Of a stretch of 64,000 nucleotides of DNA, positions 44,354 through 52,881 are shown in pieces (within the stretch, counting starts at the first letter, position 1; every line of letters begins with the position of its first letter). The notes below the pieces were generated by a model, which made no database searches, was not told the origin of the DNA, and saw nothing but the letters and a program-made list of their open reading frames with translations. Position numbers and translations under genes: made by a program. The stretch comes from Pseudaminobacter soli (ex Zhang et al. 2022) (GTDB taxonomy: Bacteria; Pseudomonadota; Alphaproteobacteria; Rhizobiales; Rhizobiaceae), in assembly GCF_014595955.1 (NCBI RefSeq), contig NZ_JABVCF010000017.1, positions 26,405-90,404 on the forward strand, in the 5' to 3' direction.

Positions 44354-44932
44354 GTGGTCGCCGACTTCTCGATGGGCTATTACATTCTAATCGTCCTTGA
44401 TCAAAAGATCGTATGGCAAGTCCATCTGCGGAACGCGACGAAAGCCGCGGCAGACGAGTATGCGGCCGATTTCATGCGCAAGAATGCACTTGATGGAGGG
44501 CCGGCATCGCAGTGGCCGAAGCGGATGCGAGACGAGTTGATCAAGCGCTTTGTCAAAGCTCACCGCCAGGATGATTATGACACGATGCAAGTGCTTGCTC
44601 ACATTGTAGCAGACCTGGTTGGCTCGCCCTACTACATTGTCGGGGCCACACGCAAAGGCAGGTCCCGCTGGATCAATGCGTATGCTGACGCAGGTGCGGC
44701 CGAGGTGGAAGCCCGTGCCCAGGAGTTGATACAGTGCCGCGCCCAGTTCGATAAAGCCCAGGCGGTCCTCCAGTACGCCGCGCACACCCAGCACTTCGGC
44801 GCTGCTCAGGCAGTCGGTCGCAAAACCAGACACAGCGTGACGCGCTGCGGGCAAATTCCAGGGAGCTGTATAAGGGCAAGTTCTTCGATTAATGGTGAGG
44901 TTCCTTCAACTCGGACTGGGCCGAATTGCTAA
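44354..44932 (+). CDS. Uncertain ORF, possibly a gene remnant
   Basis: A 192-residue frame opening at GTG. Its first 125 residues look protein-like (FSMGYYILIVLDQKIVWQVH, then VLAHIVADLVGSPYYIVGAT), while the last 60 look random. The frame also stays open upstream of the GTG without a better start. No family was recognised. It may be a real gene with a damaged end, or a remnant near the insertion sequences. Confidence 0.35.
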   Translation: MVADFSMGYYILIVLDQKIVWQVHLRNATKAAADEYAADFMRKNALDGGPASQWPKRMRDELIKRFVKAHRQDDYDTMQVLAHIVADLVGSPYYIVGATRKGRSRWINAYADAGAAEVEARAQELIQCRAQFDKAQAVLQYAAHTQHFGAAQAVGRKTRHSVTRCGQIPGSCIRASSSINGEVPSTRTGPNC

Positions 44933-45176
44933 GGGGATTGCATCCATAAATGGATGGCCGACTGCATCCGTCTTTGGCGAGGCGTCTGGCGCGCAATCCC
45001 CTTGCTCGCATGCGCAACAGCACGAAGCCCCGGGTCGCGCTTGAAGTAGGCGCGATCCGACGCTGGTCATGTGAAGGGTCATCCTTGATCTCATCACGCT
45101 GCCATCGAAGGCTTGTTGACTCCAATGTCGCATGTATTGATGCTGGACTTCGCACATTTGGCGAGTGGAGCACGTT

Positions 45177-45632
45177 ATGCCCGATCCTGAACAAGCTGAA
45201 TCGGAAGTCGCCGCCGAACAGCCCGCCAAAGCAGAGACGCCGGAAGCGATGAAGAAGGCACGGGCACAGGCTCCTCCGAGCGGTTCTGCTCGGAGGAAGG
45301 GCACCAGACGCAAGTCGCAGGGAGAGGAAGTACCAGTCGGGGGAGCTTCGACTGGGCGGAAGCTCCACTCCGAGAAGGAGCGTGCTCAGAAGATCAGTCA
45401 GATTGAGGAGTCAATAAGCGGCGGAACCACTCTGAAGGACGCTTCGAAGCAGGCCGGTATCTCGGCCCAGACTTATTATCATTGGAAGAAGGCCGCGGCG
45501 CCAGCCTCAAGCAGCGATGACCTCAAAGATCTCATAGCGCTTGAGGAAGAAAACAAGCGACTCAAGAGCCTCCTTGCAGAGCGTCTCCGCAGGGAGAACG
45601 CGGAACTAAAGAGGAAGCTGGGGATCGAGTAA
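45177..45632 (+). CDS. syrB: SyrB-like regulator
   Basis: A 151-residue protein. The disordered, Ala/Lys/Arg-rich N-terminal half is followed by SEKERAQKISQIEESISGGTTLKDASKQAGISAQTYYHWKKAA (about residues 65-108; a transposase-like helix-turn-helix) and a C-terminal coiled coil (LIALEEENKRLKSLLAERLRRENAELKRKLG). It matches the SyrB/SyrB2 family, known in Sinorhizobium meliloti as repressors of syrM. Such proteins resemble the OrfA part of IS3 elements and could derive from one. GGAG lies 6 bp before ATG 45177; GTG 45165 is a less likely start. Confidence 0.75.
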   Translation: MPDPEQAESEVAAEQPAKAETPEAMKKARAQAPPSGSARRKGTRRKSQGEEVPVGGASTGRKLHSEKERAQKISQIEESISGGTTLKDASKQAGISAQTYYHWKKAAAPASSSDDLKDLIALEEENKRLKSLLAERLRRENAELKRKLGIE

Positions 45633-45858
45633 CCCGATTAAGTTCCACAATCGAAGCACGCCTTCTAACGCGTGCGAAACCTAGAGAGTGTGAACTAGCG
45701 TCACATAATCAGCGTCTTGTCTGGGCCGTCGAACGAACCCGCTGCGCGGGAGGGCGCTTACGGTTGAGGTAGCGGGCACAGGTCGGGCGTCGCGCCTGCA
45801 TTGAGCGTCGTCCGGCAGCGGCAGAGCATGACGGGCTTCTTCAACAAGGAGCCTGACC

Positions 45859-46764
45859 ATGCCTGATCCCGTTCTCAATGCACGCGTCAGCGCGCTGCGC
45901 CAGCGGCTTATTGACGACATGAACATGCGCCGGTTCAGCCAGGAGACGCAGCGCAACTACCTCCGCGATGTCGGACGGTTGGCAAGCTTCCTTGGCCGAC
46001 CGCCGGATACGGCGACAGCGGACGACCTGCGCCGGTTCCAGGTCGAGCAGCAGGATAACGGCGTTCCGGTGCCGACCATGAACAGCATCGTGTCGGCGCT
46101 GCGCTTCTTCTTCACCCACACGCTTGACCGCCCGGACCTGGCGCGCAAGCTCGTGCGGCTGGCCCATCCGCGCCAATTGCCGGTGGTTCTGAGCCGCGAC
46201 GAGGTCGCCCGGCTCCTCAACGCCACCACCTGCCTCAAGCACCAGGCCGCATTGTCGGTCGCCTATGGCGCGGGGCTGCGCGTCGCCGAGGTGTCGATGC
46301 TGAAGGTCGCCGACGTCGACAGCGAGCGCATGCTGCTGCGCGTCGAGCGCGGCAAGGGCGGGCGACACCGCAACGCCATGCTCTCGGAGGACCTGCTCGC
46401 GCTGCTGCGCCAGTGGTGGAAGGTCGGGCGGCAACAGGGCGTAATGCACCGCGACGGCTGGCTGTTCCCGGGCCAGCACGCGATGAAGCCGATCAGCACC
46501 CGGCAGCTTCATCGCGTCGTCGTCGAGGCGGCACAGGCCGCCGACATCGACAAGCGGGTCGGGCCGCACACGCTGCGCCACAGCTTCGCCACCCACCTTC
46601 TGGAGGACGGCGTCGACATTCGGGTCATCCAGGTCCTGCTCGGGCACGCCAAGCTGAACAGCACCGCCTTCTACACCAAGGTCGCAACCCGCACGGTGCG
46701 CACGGTCACGAGCCCGTTCGACAAACTCGGCCTGTTCAAGATGGAGGAGATATCCGACGGCTGA
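45859..46764 (+). CDS. Tyrosine recombinase accompanying an IS91-like element
   Basis: A 301-residue XerC/D-like recombinase. The N-terminal core-binding domain is at about 20-100 and the catalytic domain has Arg in GAGLRVAEVSML (about 139), HTLRHSFATHLLE (HxxR), LLGHAKLNSTAFYTKV (His and the nucleophile Tyr). All main catalytic residues are visible. Genes of this kind precede IS91-family transposases in many proteobacterial elements; the exact role is unclear. It stops 3 bp before the transposase GTG. Confidence 0.88.
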   Translation: MPDPVLNARVSALRQRLIDDMNMRRFSQETQRNYLRDVGRLASFLGRPPDTATADDLRRFQVEQQDNGVPVPTMNSIVSALRFFFTHTLDRPDLARKLVRLAHPRQLPVVLSRDEVARLLNATTCLKHQAALSVAYGAGLRVAEVSMLKVADVDSERMLLRVERGKGGRHRNAMLSEDLLALLRQWWKVGRQQGVMHRDGWLFPGQHAMKPISTRQLHRVVVEAAQAADIDKRVGPHTLRHSFATHLLEDGVDIRVIQVLLGHAKLNSTAFYTKVATRTVRTVTSPFDKLGLFKMEEISDG

Positions 46765-46767
46765 GCC

Positions 46768-47961
46768 GTGCGCGCCTCGGTCGAGGTCGCCGACATCTTC
46801 CGCACAGCAGGGCCTGCTTACCGGGCAGCCCATGCAGGTCACCTGAGCCTCGCCCAGCTCAAGGTCATGTCGGCAATCGAACACTGCCGCACCGCCGCCC
46901 TTGGCGGTCACGTCGAGGCCTGCGAGGACTGCGGCCAGTGGCGGATCGCCTACAACTCCTGCCGCAACCGGCACTGCCCCAAGTGTCAGGGCGCGGCCGC
47001 GCGGACATGGCTTGCCGAGCGCGAGGCCGACCTCCTGCCGGTCGGCTACTTCCACGTCGTGTTCACGCTGCCGGCCGAGGTCGCCGACATCGCCTTCCAC
47101 AACAAGGCGCTGGTCTACGACCTGCTGTTCAAGGCGGCATCGGAGACGATGCTGACGATCGCCGCCGACCCGAAGCATCTCGGCGCGCGCATCGGCATCA
47201 CCGCAGTGCTCCACACCTGGGGCTCGGCGCTGACCCACCATCCGCACGTGCACATGATCGTGCCGGGCGGCGGCATCGCGCTCGACGGCAAGTGCTGGGT
47301 CTCGTCGCGCCTGGCCTTCCTGCTCCCGGTGCGGGTGCTCGGCAAGCTGTTCCGCCGGCTGTTCCTCACCCGCCTGGTCGCGCTGCACGATGCCGGACGG
47401 CTCACCTTCTTCGGATCGGCGGCGCACCTCGCCAAGCGGCAGGCATTCCTGCGCCATCTTGCTCCTGTCAGGAAGAAGCGCTGGGTGGTCTACGCCAAGC
47501 CGCCCTTCGCCGGGCCGGAGGCGGTGCTGGCCTATCTATCGCGTTATACCCACCGGGTGGCGATCTCGAACCGCCGCCTGATCGCCTTCGACGCGAGCGG
47601 CGTCACCTTCCGCTACAAGAACTATCGCCGCGACGGCGCCGACCGGCAGCAGGTCATGACGCTCGCCACCGACGAGTTCATCCGTCGCTTCCTGCTTCAT
47701 GTCCTGCCGCGCGGCTTCCATCGCATCCGTCATTACGGCCTGCTCGCCAGCGGTTCCCGCAAGATGAGCCTCGCACACGCTCGCGAACTGCTGGCGGCCG
47801 CGCCTCCCGTCGTTAACGATCCATCGGCGGCGCCAGACGACTTTCGCCCGCCGTGCCCATGCTGCGGTGGACGCATGATCGTCATCGAGGTGTTCACCGG
47901 CTGGGGGCAGCCGCGCGCACCGCCGGGCAAGACGGCAACGAACCGGGAGAAAGCCCCATGA
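46768..47961 (+). CDS. IS91-family transposase (HUH, Y1-type)
   Basis: A 397-residue rolling-circle transposase. A Cys-rich zinc finger is near residues 50-75 (CEDCGQWRIAYNSCRNRHCP), the HUH motif is HPHVH in LTHHPHVHMIVPGGG (about 154-168), and the catalytic Tyr is in AYLSRYTHRVAIS. The start is GTG 46768. The full length suggests an intact enzyme. Confidence 0.9.
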   Translation: MRASVEVADIFRTAGPAYRAAHAGHLSLAQLKVMSAIEHCRTAALGGHVEACEDCGQWRIAYNSCRNRHCPKCQGAAARTWLAEREADLLPVGYFHVVFTLPAEVADIAFHNKALVYDLLFKAASETMLTIAADPKHLGARIGITAVLHTWGSALTHHPHVHMIVPGGGIALDGKCWVSSRLAFLLPVRVLGKLFRRLFLTRLVALHDAGRLTFFGSAAHLAKRQAFLRHLAPVRKKRWVVYAKPPFAGPEAVLAYLSRYTHRVAISNRRLIAFDASGVTFRYKNYRRDGADRQQVMTLATDEFIRRFLLHVLPRGFHRIRHYGLLASGSRKMSLAHARELLAAAPPVVNDPSAAPDDFRPPCPCCGGRMIVIEVFTGWGQPRAPPGKTATNREKAP

Positions 47962-48490
47962 CCCGGCATGGCCAGGTCCAGCCTTCAGCCGCGGGCACGC
48001 AGCCGCCGGCAACGAACCCATGCGTGTCAATCGCGATCATCGATGCCGACACCGCCGCAACCAGCCGCGGGCCGGGTCCGCGAGACCGCGCGGAGCCGCA
48101 ACGAAGCGGTCCGTCCGCATCAAACCCAGCGCTTGCCGACGGCGGTCGCGCCATCGCCGACACCAGCGCAAAATCGAAATCCCCATAGCCATCGCCCCGT
48201 CACCCGCGGGTTCCTTCCTCGGGGACTTTCGTACGCCTACCGGCGCCCGAAACTCTTCACGTTTACAGACCTTCTGCTTTCGGGCGTCGAGGATCGAATA
48301 GCGGCCGTTGAACGGGGGTTAGTCTCAACGACTGCTTCCGACCGCATCTCGGCCGTTCCACGACCTGCTGCCGCTTCCCGAAAGCTGTCGTTCGGATCCA
48401 CCCCAGGATGGTCTCAATACGACCTACCAGGGCATTCGGCCCGGCTCAGCCCAGCAGCCATTCGCTCCTAGCCCGGTTGTGTGCGTCAAG
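47962..48490. other. No gene recognised between two insertion sequences (529 bp)
   Basis: Probably the 3' end of the IS91-like element plus old flanking DNA. A 167-codon + frame (47968-48471) is Arg/Pro/Ser-rich and not convincing. No clear oriIS hairpin could be placed. Confidence 0.4.
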
Positions 48491-49797
48491 TTCTGCAAAT
48501 GGGCGGCCATGGAACTGGTCATGCAGCTTGGCGTAGGGCGAGCTTCTTGTGCTCGCGCAGATCGTCCATGTTGATGTAGCGGTTGGCCTCCATCCAGTTC
48601 TCGTGGGTTTCGACGGCCAGCGCCCTGACGAGGCGCAGGCAACTGTGGGCGTTCGGGAAGATGCGCACGACATGGGTTCTGCGCCGGATCTCCTCGTTGA
48701 GGCGCTCCAGCATATTGGTGCTCTTCAGGTGTTTGTGGTGCTGGCGCGGCAGCCGGAAGAAGGTGAGCGTCTGCTCGATATTGTCCTCGACCCAGGCGGT
48801 CAGGCGGGGATAGCGCGCCGACCATTTGGCAAGCCAGGCCGAGAGGTCGGCCCGGGCCTCGGCAAGATCGCGGCGCTCGTAGAGCCAGCGCAGTTCGGCC
48901 CGGCAATCCTCGCCGTGCTTGCGCGGCAAATGGTCGAGCACGTTGCGCAGGAAGTGGACGTAGCAGCGCTGCCAGGCAGCTTCGGGCACCACCTCGCCGA
49001 TCGCCGCGACCAGCCCGGCATGGTCGTCGGACACGACCAGCTCGATGCCCTTGAGGCCGCGCGCCTTGAGCTTGACGAGGAAGTCCTTCCAGGCCGAGCG
49101 GCTCTCGCGACCGGCCATGTCGACGGCCAGGATCTGGCGCCGGCCGTCCCAGTCGATGCCGACCGCAATCAGCACCGCCTGGCTCATCACCACGCCGGCC
49201 TCGCGCACCTTCTCGTAGCGGGCGTCGAGGATGAGATAGGGGAACGGCTCATGCAGCGGGCGCTCGGCAAAGGCCTTGAGGCTCTCGTCCAGCCGCTTGT
49301 TGATGGCCGAGATCGCCGAGGCCGAGAAGGAATGACCGCACAGCTCCTCGGTGATCGCCTTGACCTTGCGGGTCGAGACGCCCTGCACGTACATCTCCGC
49401 CAACGTCGCCACCAGCGCCCGCTCCGAACGCTGGTAGCGCTCGAACAGCTCGGTGGAGAAGCGGCCCTGCCGGTCCTGCGGGACGCGCAGCTCGAGCTTG
49501 CCGACACGCGTGATCAGCGTGCGGCCGTAATGGCCCGAGCGGTAGCCGAGCCGCTCCGGCGTGCGCTCCCCCTTCGCCGCACCGAGCGCCTCGTCCATCT
49601 CCGCCTCGAGCACTTCCTGCAGTACCGTCCGGATCACTTCGCGCAGTCCGTCCGGGCTCGAAAGCAGAATGTCTTTGACGGCGGCGCTCGCAGTCGTACC
49701 CTCACTTCTGGTCATGGCGGCGTTCCTCTCCAGGGAATCAGGTGACGTGAACATCACCAGCCTGCCATGGCCGCCACTCAGCGACGAATTTGCAGAA
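48491..49797 (-). mobile_element. IS256-family insertion sequence
   Basis: TTCTGCAAAT at 48491-48500 and its reverse complement at 49788-49797 are the recognisable cores of the terminal inverted repeats; the real ends extend a few bases outward. Just inside both ends is GCGGCCATGG or its complement, so the repeats are longer and imperfect. The element is about 1.31 kb, as expected. No 8- or 9-bp target duplication was evident. Its right end stops about 15 bp before the 3' end of the MFS gene. Confidence 0.85.
48519..49715 (-). CDS. IS256-family (Mutator-like) transposase
   Basis: A 398-residue DDE transposase. The catalytic acids lie in LILDARYEKVREAG (Asp), ELVVSDDHAGLV (Asp) and STNMLERLNEEIRRRT (Glu), and CYVHFLRNVLDHLPRK is typical of the family. 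GGAGAGGAA lies 8 bp before ATG 49715; a start at 49757 would add 14 residues. It looks intact. Confidence 0.92.
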   Translation of the reverse strand: MTRSEGTTASAAVKDILLSSPDGLREVIRTVLQEVLEAEMDEALGAAKGERTPERLGYRSGHYGRTLITRVGKLELRVPQDRQGRFSTELFERYQRSERALVATLAEMYVQGVSTRKVKAITEELCGHSFSASAISAINKRLDESLKAFAERPLHEPFPYLILDARYEKVREAGVVMSQAVLIAVGIDWDGRRQILAVDMAGRESRSAWKDFLVKLKARGLKGIELVVSDDHAGLVAAIGEVVPEAAWQRCYVHFLRNVLDHLPRKHGEDCRAELRWLYERRDLAEARADLSAWLAKWSARYPRLTAWVEDNIEQTLTFFRLPRQHHKHLKSTNMLERLNEEIRRRTHVVRIFPNAHSCLRLVRALAVETHENWMEANRYINMDDLREHKKLALRQAA

Positions 49798-49814
49798 CCT
49801 TCAGCACGCTACCC

Positions 49815-51029
49815 CTAGCCCTTCGATCGTGCTGCCGCGAACCAGAACCCGGCGCACAGTGTCAGGGATCCGGCGAAGATCGCGGCCAGGACCGCTCCGT
49901 AGCCTCCGCTGGCCTGCCAAAGGAGCGCAGCTCCGAGCGGGGCGAGCGCCGTCATGACGTTCATCGGAGCGACGAGCGAGCCGTTCACCGCCCCGTAGCC
50001 GTCCCGTGTCACCATCTCCGGCACTGCCATGCCCCTGACGATGGTGATCATGCCGTTTGCGGCCCCGTAGAAGGCCGCGACGGCCGCAATGACAAGCACC
50101 TCAGGCGGAGCGAGGGAAAAGCCGACGACCGCCAGCGGGAAGACGATCACGATCCCCGACCCCACCGACCGCACCGGGGCCTCCGAGGCGAACGCCCGAA
50201 CCAGGATGCGGCCCGCCACCTGCGCAGGCCCGATCACGGCAAGCACCGCCACCGCGCCTGACGAATCCAGCCCGCGTTCCAGCAGCAGCGGGAAGAAGTG
50301 GTAGGTGAGCGACGAGAAGGCGAAGGCATAGGAGACCCAGGCGAGCATCAGGCCCCAGTAGGCAGGCCTTCGCATGGCCGCGGCTACGGCGGCCCGTCCG
50401 AGAGCAGGGGATGGTGCACCCGGTTCGGCGGAACGCATGGGAGCATCGCGGGACGGGTCAATGGCGAGGAAGTAGAGGCCTCCGCAGACTATGACGTTCA
50501 CGGCCCCCATCGCCATCAGCGCGCCGCGCCAGCCCTGCGTCTCGATCAGGAACTGGATGATCGGGATGAAGACCGTGCTTGCGAACCCGCCCCACAGCGT
50601 CAGCGCGGTGATCCCCTTGCGGGCGTTGAGCGGCCCGACGCGGCGGGCGATGACCGCGAAGGCAGGCTCGTAGAGGGTCGCGGCCTGCATGCAGCCCAGG
50701 ACCGCGAGCACGAGGTAGAAGGCCGCGAGTTCTTCCACCTGCGACCAGGCAACGAGCAGCACGCCCGCGAGAACGGACGCGCCGGGCATCAGGACCCGCC
50801 CGTGGCCGCGGTCGATCGCGGTGCCCACGGGATAGGCTGCGAGGCCCGCCAGCAGCATGCCGATCGATGCCGCGCCGTAGAGCGTGGGTTTCGACCAGCC
50901 GAGATCGGTCCGCATCGCCTCGGCAATCAGGGGGAAGCCGTAGAACAGCGTTCCCCAGGAGCAGATCTGGGCCGCCCCGAGCGCGCTGATGAACCAGCCC
51001 GGCGCGTCGGGCGCGGATGCCGCCCTCAC
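49815..51029 (-). CDS. MFS permease of the arsenic island (ArsK-like candidate)
   Basis: A 404-residue major facilitator protein with about 12 membrane segments (LGAAQICSWGTLFYGFPLI; VLMPGASVLAGVLLVAWS; GVITALTL-like segments) and the loop motif DRGHGRVLMPG between helices 2 and 3. GTG 51029 overlaps the upstream flavoprotein stop as GTGA, so it is the third gene of arsR2-flavoprotein-MFS. In Agrobacterium, ArsK is an MFS exporter of arsenite and trivalent organoarsenicals; the identification here rests on operon context. The 3' end nearly touches the IS256 element. ArsJ is less likely because no GAPDH gene accompanies it. Confidence 0.75.
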   Translation of the reverse strand: MRAASAPDAPGWFISALGAAQICSWGTLFYGFPLIAEAMRTDLGWSKPTLYGAASIGMLLAGLAAYPVGTAIDRGHGRVLMPGASVLAGVLLVAWSQVEELAAFYLVLAVLGCMQAATLYEPAFAVIARRVGPLNARKGITALTLWGGFASTVFIPIIQFLIETQGWRGALMAMGAVNVIVCGGLYFLAIDPSRDAPMRSAEPGAPSPALGRAAVAAAMRRPAYWGLMLAWVSYAFAFSSLTYHFFPLLLERGLDSSGAVAVLAVIGPAQVAGRILVRAFASEAPVRSVGSGIVIVFPLAVVGFSLAPPEVLVIAAVAAFYGAANGMITIVRGMAVPEMVTRDGYGAVNGSLVAPMNVMTALAPLGAALLWQASGGYGAVLAAIFAGSLTLCAGFWFAAARSKG

Positions 51030-52453
51030 GCGGCGCTCTGACAGCAGCTGGACTTCGCGACCGCAGGCTCGACGACAGGGGCCGAGCAGCCGCATCCGTC
51101 CTGGCCATGCGCCTTGGCCGCGGCATCGTCCGCGCAGCACGCGTTAGTGGTGGTCGGGGCCGGGCCGCCACAGCAGGAACTTGCGGCGATGCTGGCCGGA
51201 GCGCCGCAGACCCCGGTCTCGGGCAGCACGAGGCGAACCTCGCGGGCGGCGACCCGGTCCCCGGCGAGTTCGGCAACGACGGAACGCACCTGCTCGTAGC
51301 CGGTCGCCATCAGGAAGGTTGGCGCGCGTCCATAGGACTTAGAGCCGACGATGACGAACCCCGATTCAGGATGCGCCAGTTCATGGATGCCGTGCGGCGG
51401 GACGGTGCCGCAGGAATGGACATTGGGGTCGATCAGCGGCGCGAGCGCGGGCGGTGCCTCAATCGCGGGATCGAGCCCCAGGCGGAGTTCGCGCAGGAAC
51501 GAGAAGTCAGGACGAAACCCGGTCGCGACGACGATGCGGTCGACCTTCTCGATGATCGGTCGGCTGCCGAGCCGCGCCTCGACTTTCAGTCGGGTGCCGT
51601 GCAGGACGACGCGGTCGACAACGAAGGGAGCGAGCATGTCCAGCCTGCCTTCATTGATCGCCTTCTTCGCGGCGAGGCCGAGCGCGCCACGGCCGGGCAA
51701 CTGGTCGTTCAGTCCACCGCCGAGCAGACGGTCGATGCGGTCGCGGCGCAGCGCCCAAAGGACCCGGGTGTCGGGGATCTTCTCCTGGAGATCAAGCAGC
51801 GCGAGCGCCACGTTGATTGCCGAATGGCCGCTGCCGAGCACGAGCGTCCGCTTGCCTGAGTAGGAGTCGCGTTCCGCGACGGCGATATCAGGGATTCCGT
51901 AGGCGATGAGGTCCGTTGCTTCTGCTTCGCCCGTCACGGCGAGGCCGTCGGGCCCCATCGGGTTCGGGCACGACCACGTGCCGGAAGCATCGATCACGGC
52001 CCGCGCCAGCAGGCGGTGCTCTCGGGTCCCGTCTCGGTACCGCACGACGAACGGCGCATCGACGCGGCCGTCGCTGGACATGAGGTCATGGCTAAGGCGC
52101 GTGACGCCCGTGACTTCCGCTCCCAGCTTCAGGCCGGACGCGATGGACGGCACCCGGGACAGCGGCTCGAGATAGTGCGCAACGATCTCCTCACCCGTGG
52201 GAAGGTAGTCACCCTCCGGTGCGGCAATGCCTTCATCCGCGAGCAGCGCCCGGGCAGCTTCGTCGACGTTGTAGTCCCACGGCGAGAAGACGCGGACATG
52301 GCCCCAGTCGAGGATCGCTGCGCCAACGCGGTTGCCCTTCTCGAAGATCGCCGGACGAAGGCCGCGCTCCACCAGACGGGCGGCGGCGGCAAGGCCGACT
52401 GGTCCGGCTCCGATGACGGCGACAGGAAGCTCCGCGGAGGTGATCGCGTTCAT
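51026..52453 (-). CDS. FAD/NAD(P)-binding oxidoreductase with Cys-rich tail (ArsO-like)
   Basis: A 475-residue flavoprotein. The N-terminal FAD-binding loop is VAVIGAGPVGLAAAARL (about 10-26), an NAD(P)-binding segment is VLGSGHSAINVALAL, and a late VVATGFRPDFSF. It resembles the flavin-dependent monooxygenases of ars operons called ArsO. The last 62 residues are unusual: nine Cys at 416, 427, 428, 439, 440, 454, 456, 470 and 471, mostly as CC pairs in an Ala/Pro/Ser linker. Vicinal Cys bind trivalent arsenic, so the tail may carry or sense As(III). ATG 52453 overlaps the arsR2 stop as ATGA. The substrate is unknown. Confidence 0.82.
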   Translation of the reverse strand: MNAITSAELPVAVIGAGPVGLAAAARLVERGLRPAIFEKGNRVGAAILDWGHVRVFSPWDYNVDEAARALLADEGIAAPEGDYLPTGEEIVAHYLEPLSRVPSIASGLKLGAEVTGVTRLSHDLMSSDGRVDAPFVVRYRDGTREHRLLARAVIDASGTWSCPNPMGPDGLAVTGEAEATDLIAYGIPDIAVAERDSYSGKRTLVLGSGHSAINVALALLDLQEKIPDTRVLWALRRDRIDRLLGGGLNDQLPGRGALGLAAKKAINEGRLDMLAPFVVDRVVLHGTRLKVEARLGSRPIIEKVDRIVVATGFRPDFSFLRELRLGLDPAIEAPPALAPLIDPNVHSCGTVPPHGIHELAHPESGFVIVGSKSYGRAPTFLMATGYEQVRSVVAELAGDRVAAREVRLVLPETGVCGAPASIAASSCCGGPAPTTTNACCADDAAAKAHGQDGCGCSAPVVEPAVAKSSCCQSAA

Positions 52454-52806
52454 GTCGTTTCCTTCTTCGCGGAGGGTGAGGTGCAGCCGGGCGGATGGCT
52501 GGCGGGTTCGGTAGGGCAGCTTCCGTCGGCGCAGCACTCGTCGGCGAGGAAGCCGATCAGTGACTGCATCGCAGGATAATGGGCGCGGCACACCAGCGTC
52601 GTCGCGTGCCGCTCCTGCGTGACGAGACCTGCGTCGACGAGACGCTTGATGTGGTGCGACAGCGTCGAGGCGGCGATGCCAAGCTTCTCCTGGACACGGC
52701 CGACGGGGAGCCCTTCCGCGCCGGCGCGAACCAGGATGCGATAGAGCTGGAGGCGGGTCGGGTTGCCGATTGCTTCGAGCTGCAGTGCTGCTTTTTCGAG
52801 TTCCAT
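52450..52806 (-). CDS. arsR: ArsR-family repressor (second copy, arsR2)
   Basis: A 118-residue winged-helix protein: ALQLEAIGNPTRLQLYRILV, then VGRVQEKLGIAASTLSHHIKRL (recognition helix). The C-terminal part has CRAHYP and ECCADGSC, candidate As(III) ligands. There is no Cys pair in the recognition helix, so the sensing site is the C-terminal type. It heads arsR2-flavoprotein-MFS. The transcript may be leaderless: the -10 ends 7 bp before the ATG and no ribosome binding site is seen. The palindrome at 52846-52865 is its probable operator. Confidence 0.92.
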   Translation of the reverse strand: MELEKAALQLEAIGNPTRLQLYRILVRAGAEGLPVGRVQEKLGIAASTLSHHIKRLVDAGLVTQERHATTLVCRAHYPAMQSLIGFLADECCADGSCPTEPASHPPGCTSPSAKKETT

Positions 52807-52812
52807 AGAAAT

Positions 52813-52865
52813 AAGCTAGTCGGACTGCCCCGCGCCGTCAAGGAAATTTCGAAAATCCTCGAAAT
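52813..52865 (-). promoter_or_regulatory. arsR2 promoter and ArsR2 operator
   Basis: On the minus strand TTGACG (52841-52836), 17 bp, TAGCTT (52818-52813), then six bases to the ATG, as in a leaderless transcript. Just upstream of the -35 is the palindrome ATTTCGA (52846-52852) N6 TCGAAAT (52859-52865). The same palindrome occurs twice upstream of arsH. Confidence 0.8.
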
Positions 52866-52881
52866 AGGACTGAGTCAAGCC

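Larger units (their letters stand above)
45859..47961 (+). mobile_element. IS91-like element with tyrosine recombinase (coding part)
   Basis: Two adjacent genes, a tyrosine recombinase and an IS91-type HUH transposase, form the coding core. The element ends (terIS/oriIS) could not be placed; they should lie within 45633-45858 and 47962-48490. IS91-type elements move by rolling-circle replication and can carry neighbouring DNA, so this one could have helped assemble the adjacent arsenic island. Confidence 0.8.

Noticed and set aside
45841..47457. 538-codon minus-strand frame opposite the IS91-like genes
   Set aside because: Both + strand genes have full catalytic motifs; the minus frame is antisense to them.
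47968..48471. 167-codon + frame between the two insertion sequences
   Set aside because: Rich in Arg, Ser and Pro with no domain and no binding site; probably non-coding IS end.
48470..49815. Target-site duplication of the IS256 element
   Set aside because: The 8-10 bases outside the two inverted-repeat cores do not match, so none can be reported.
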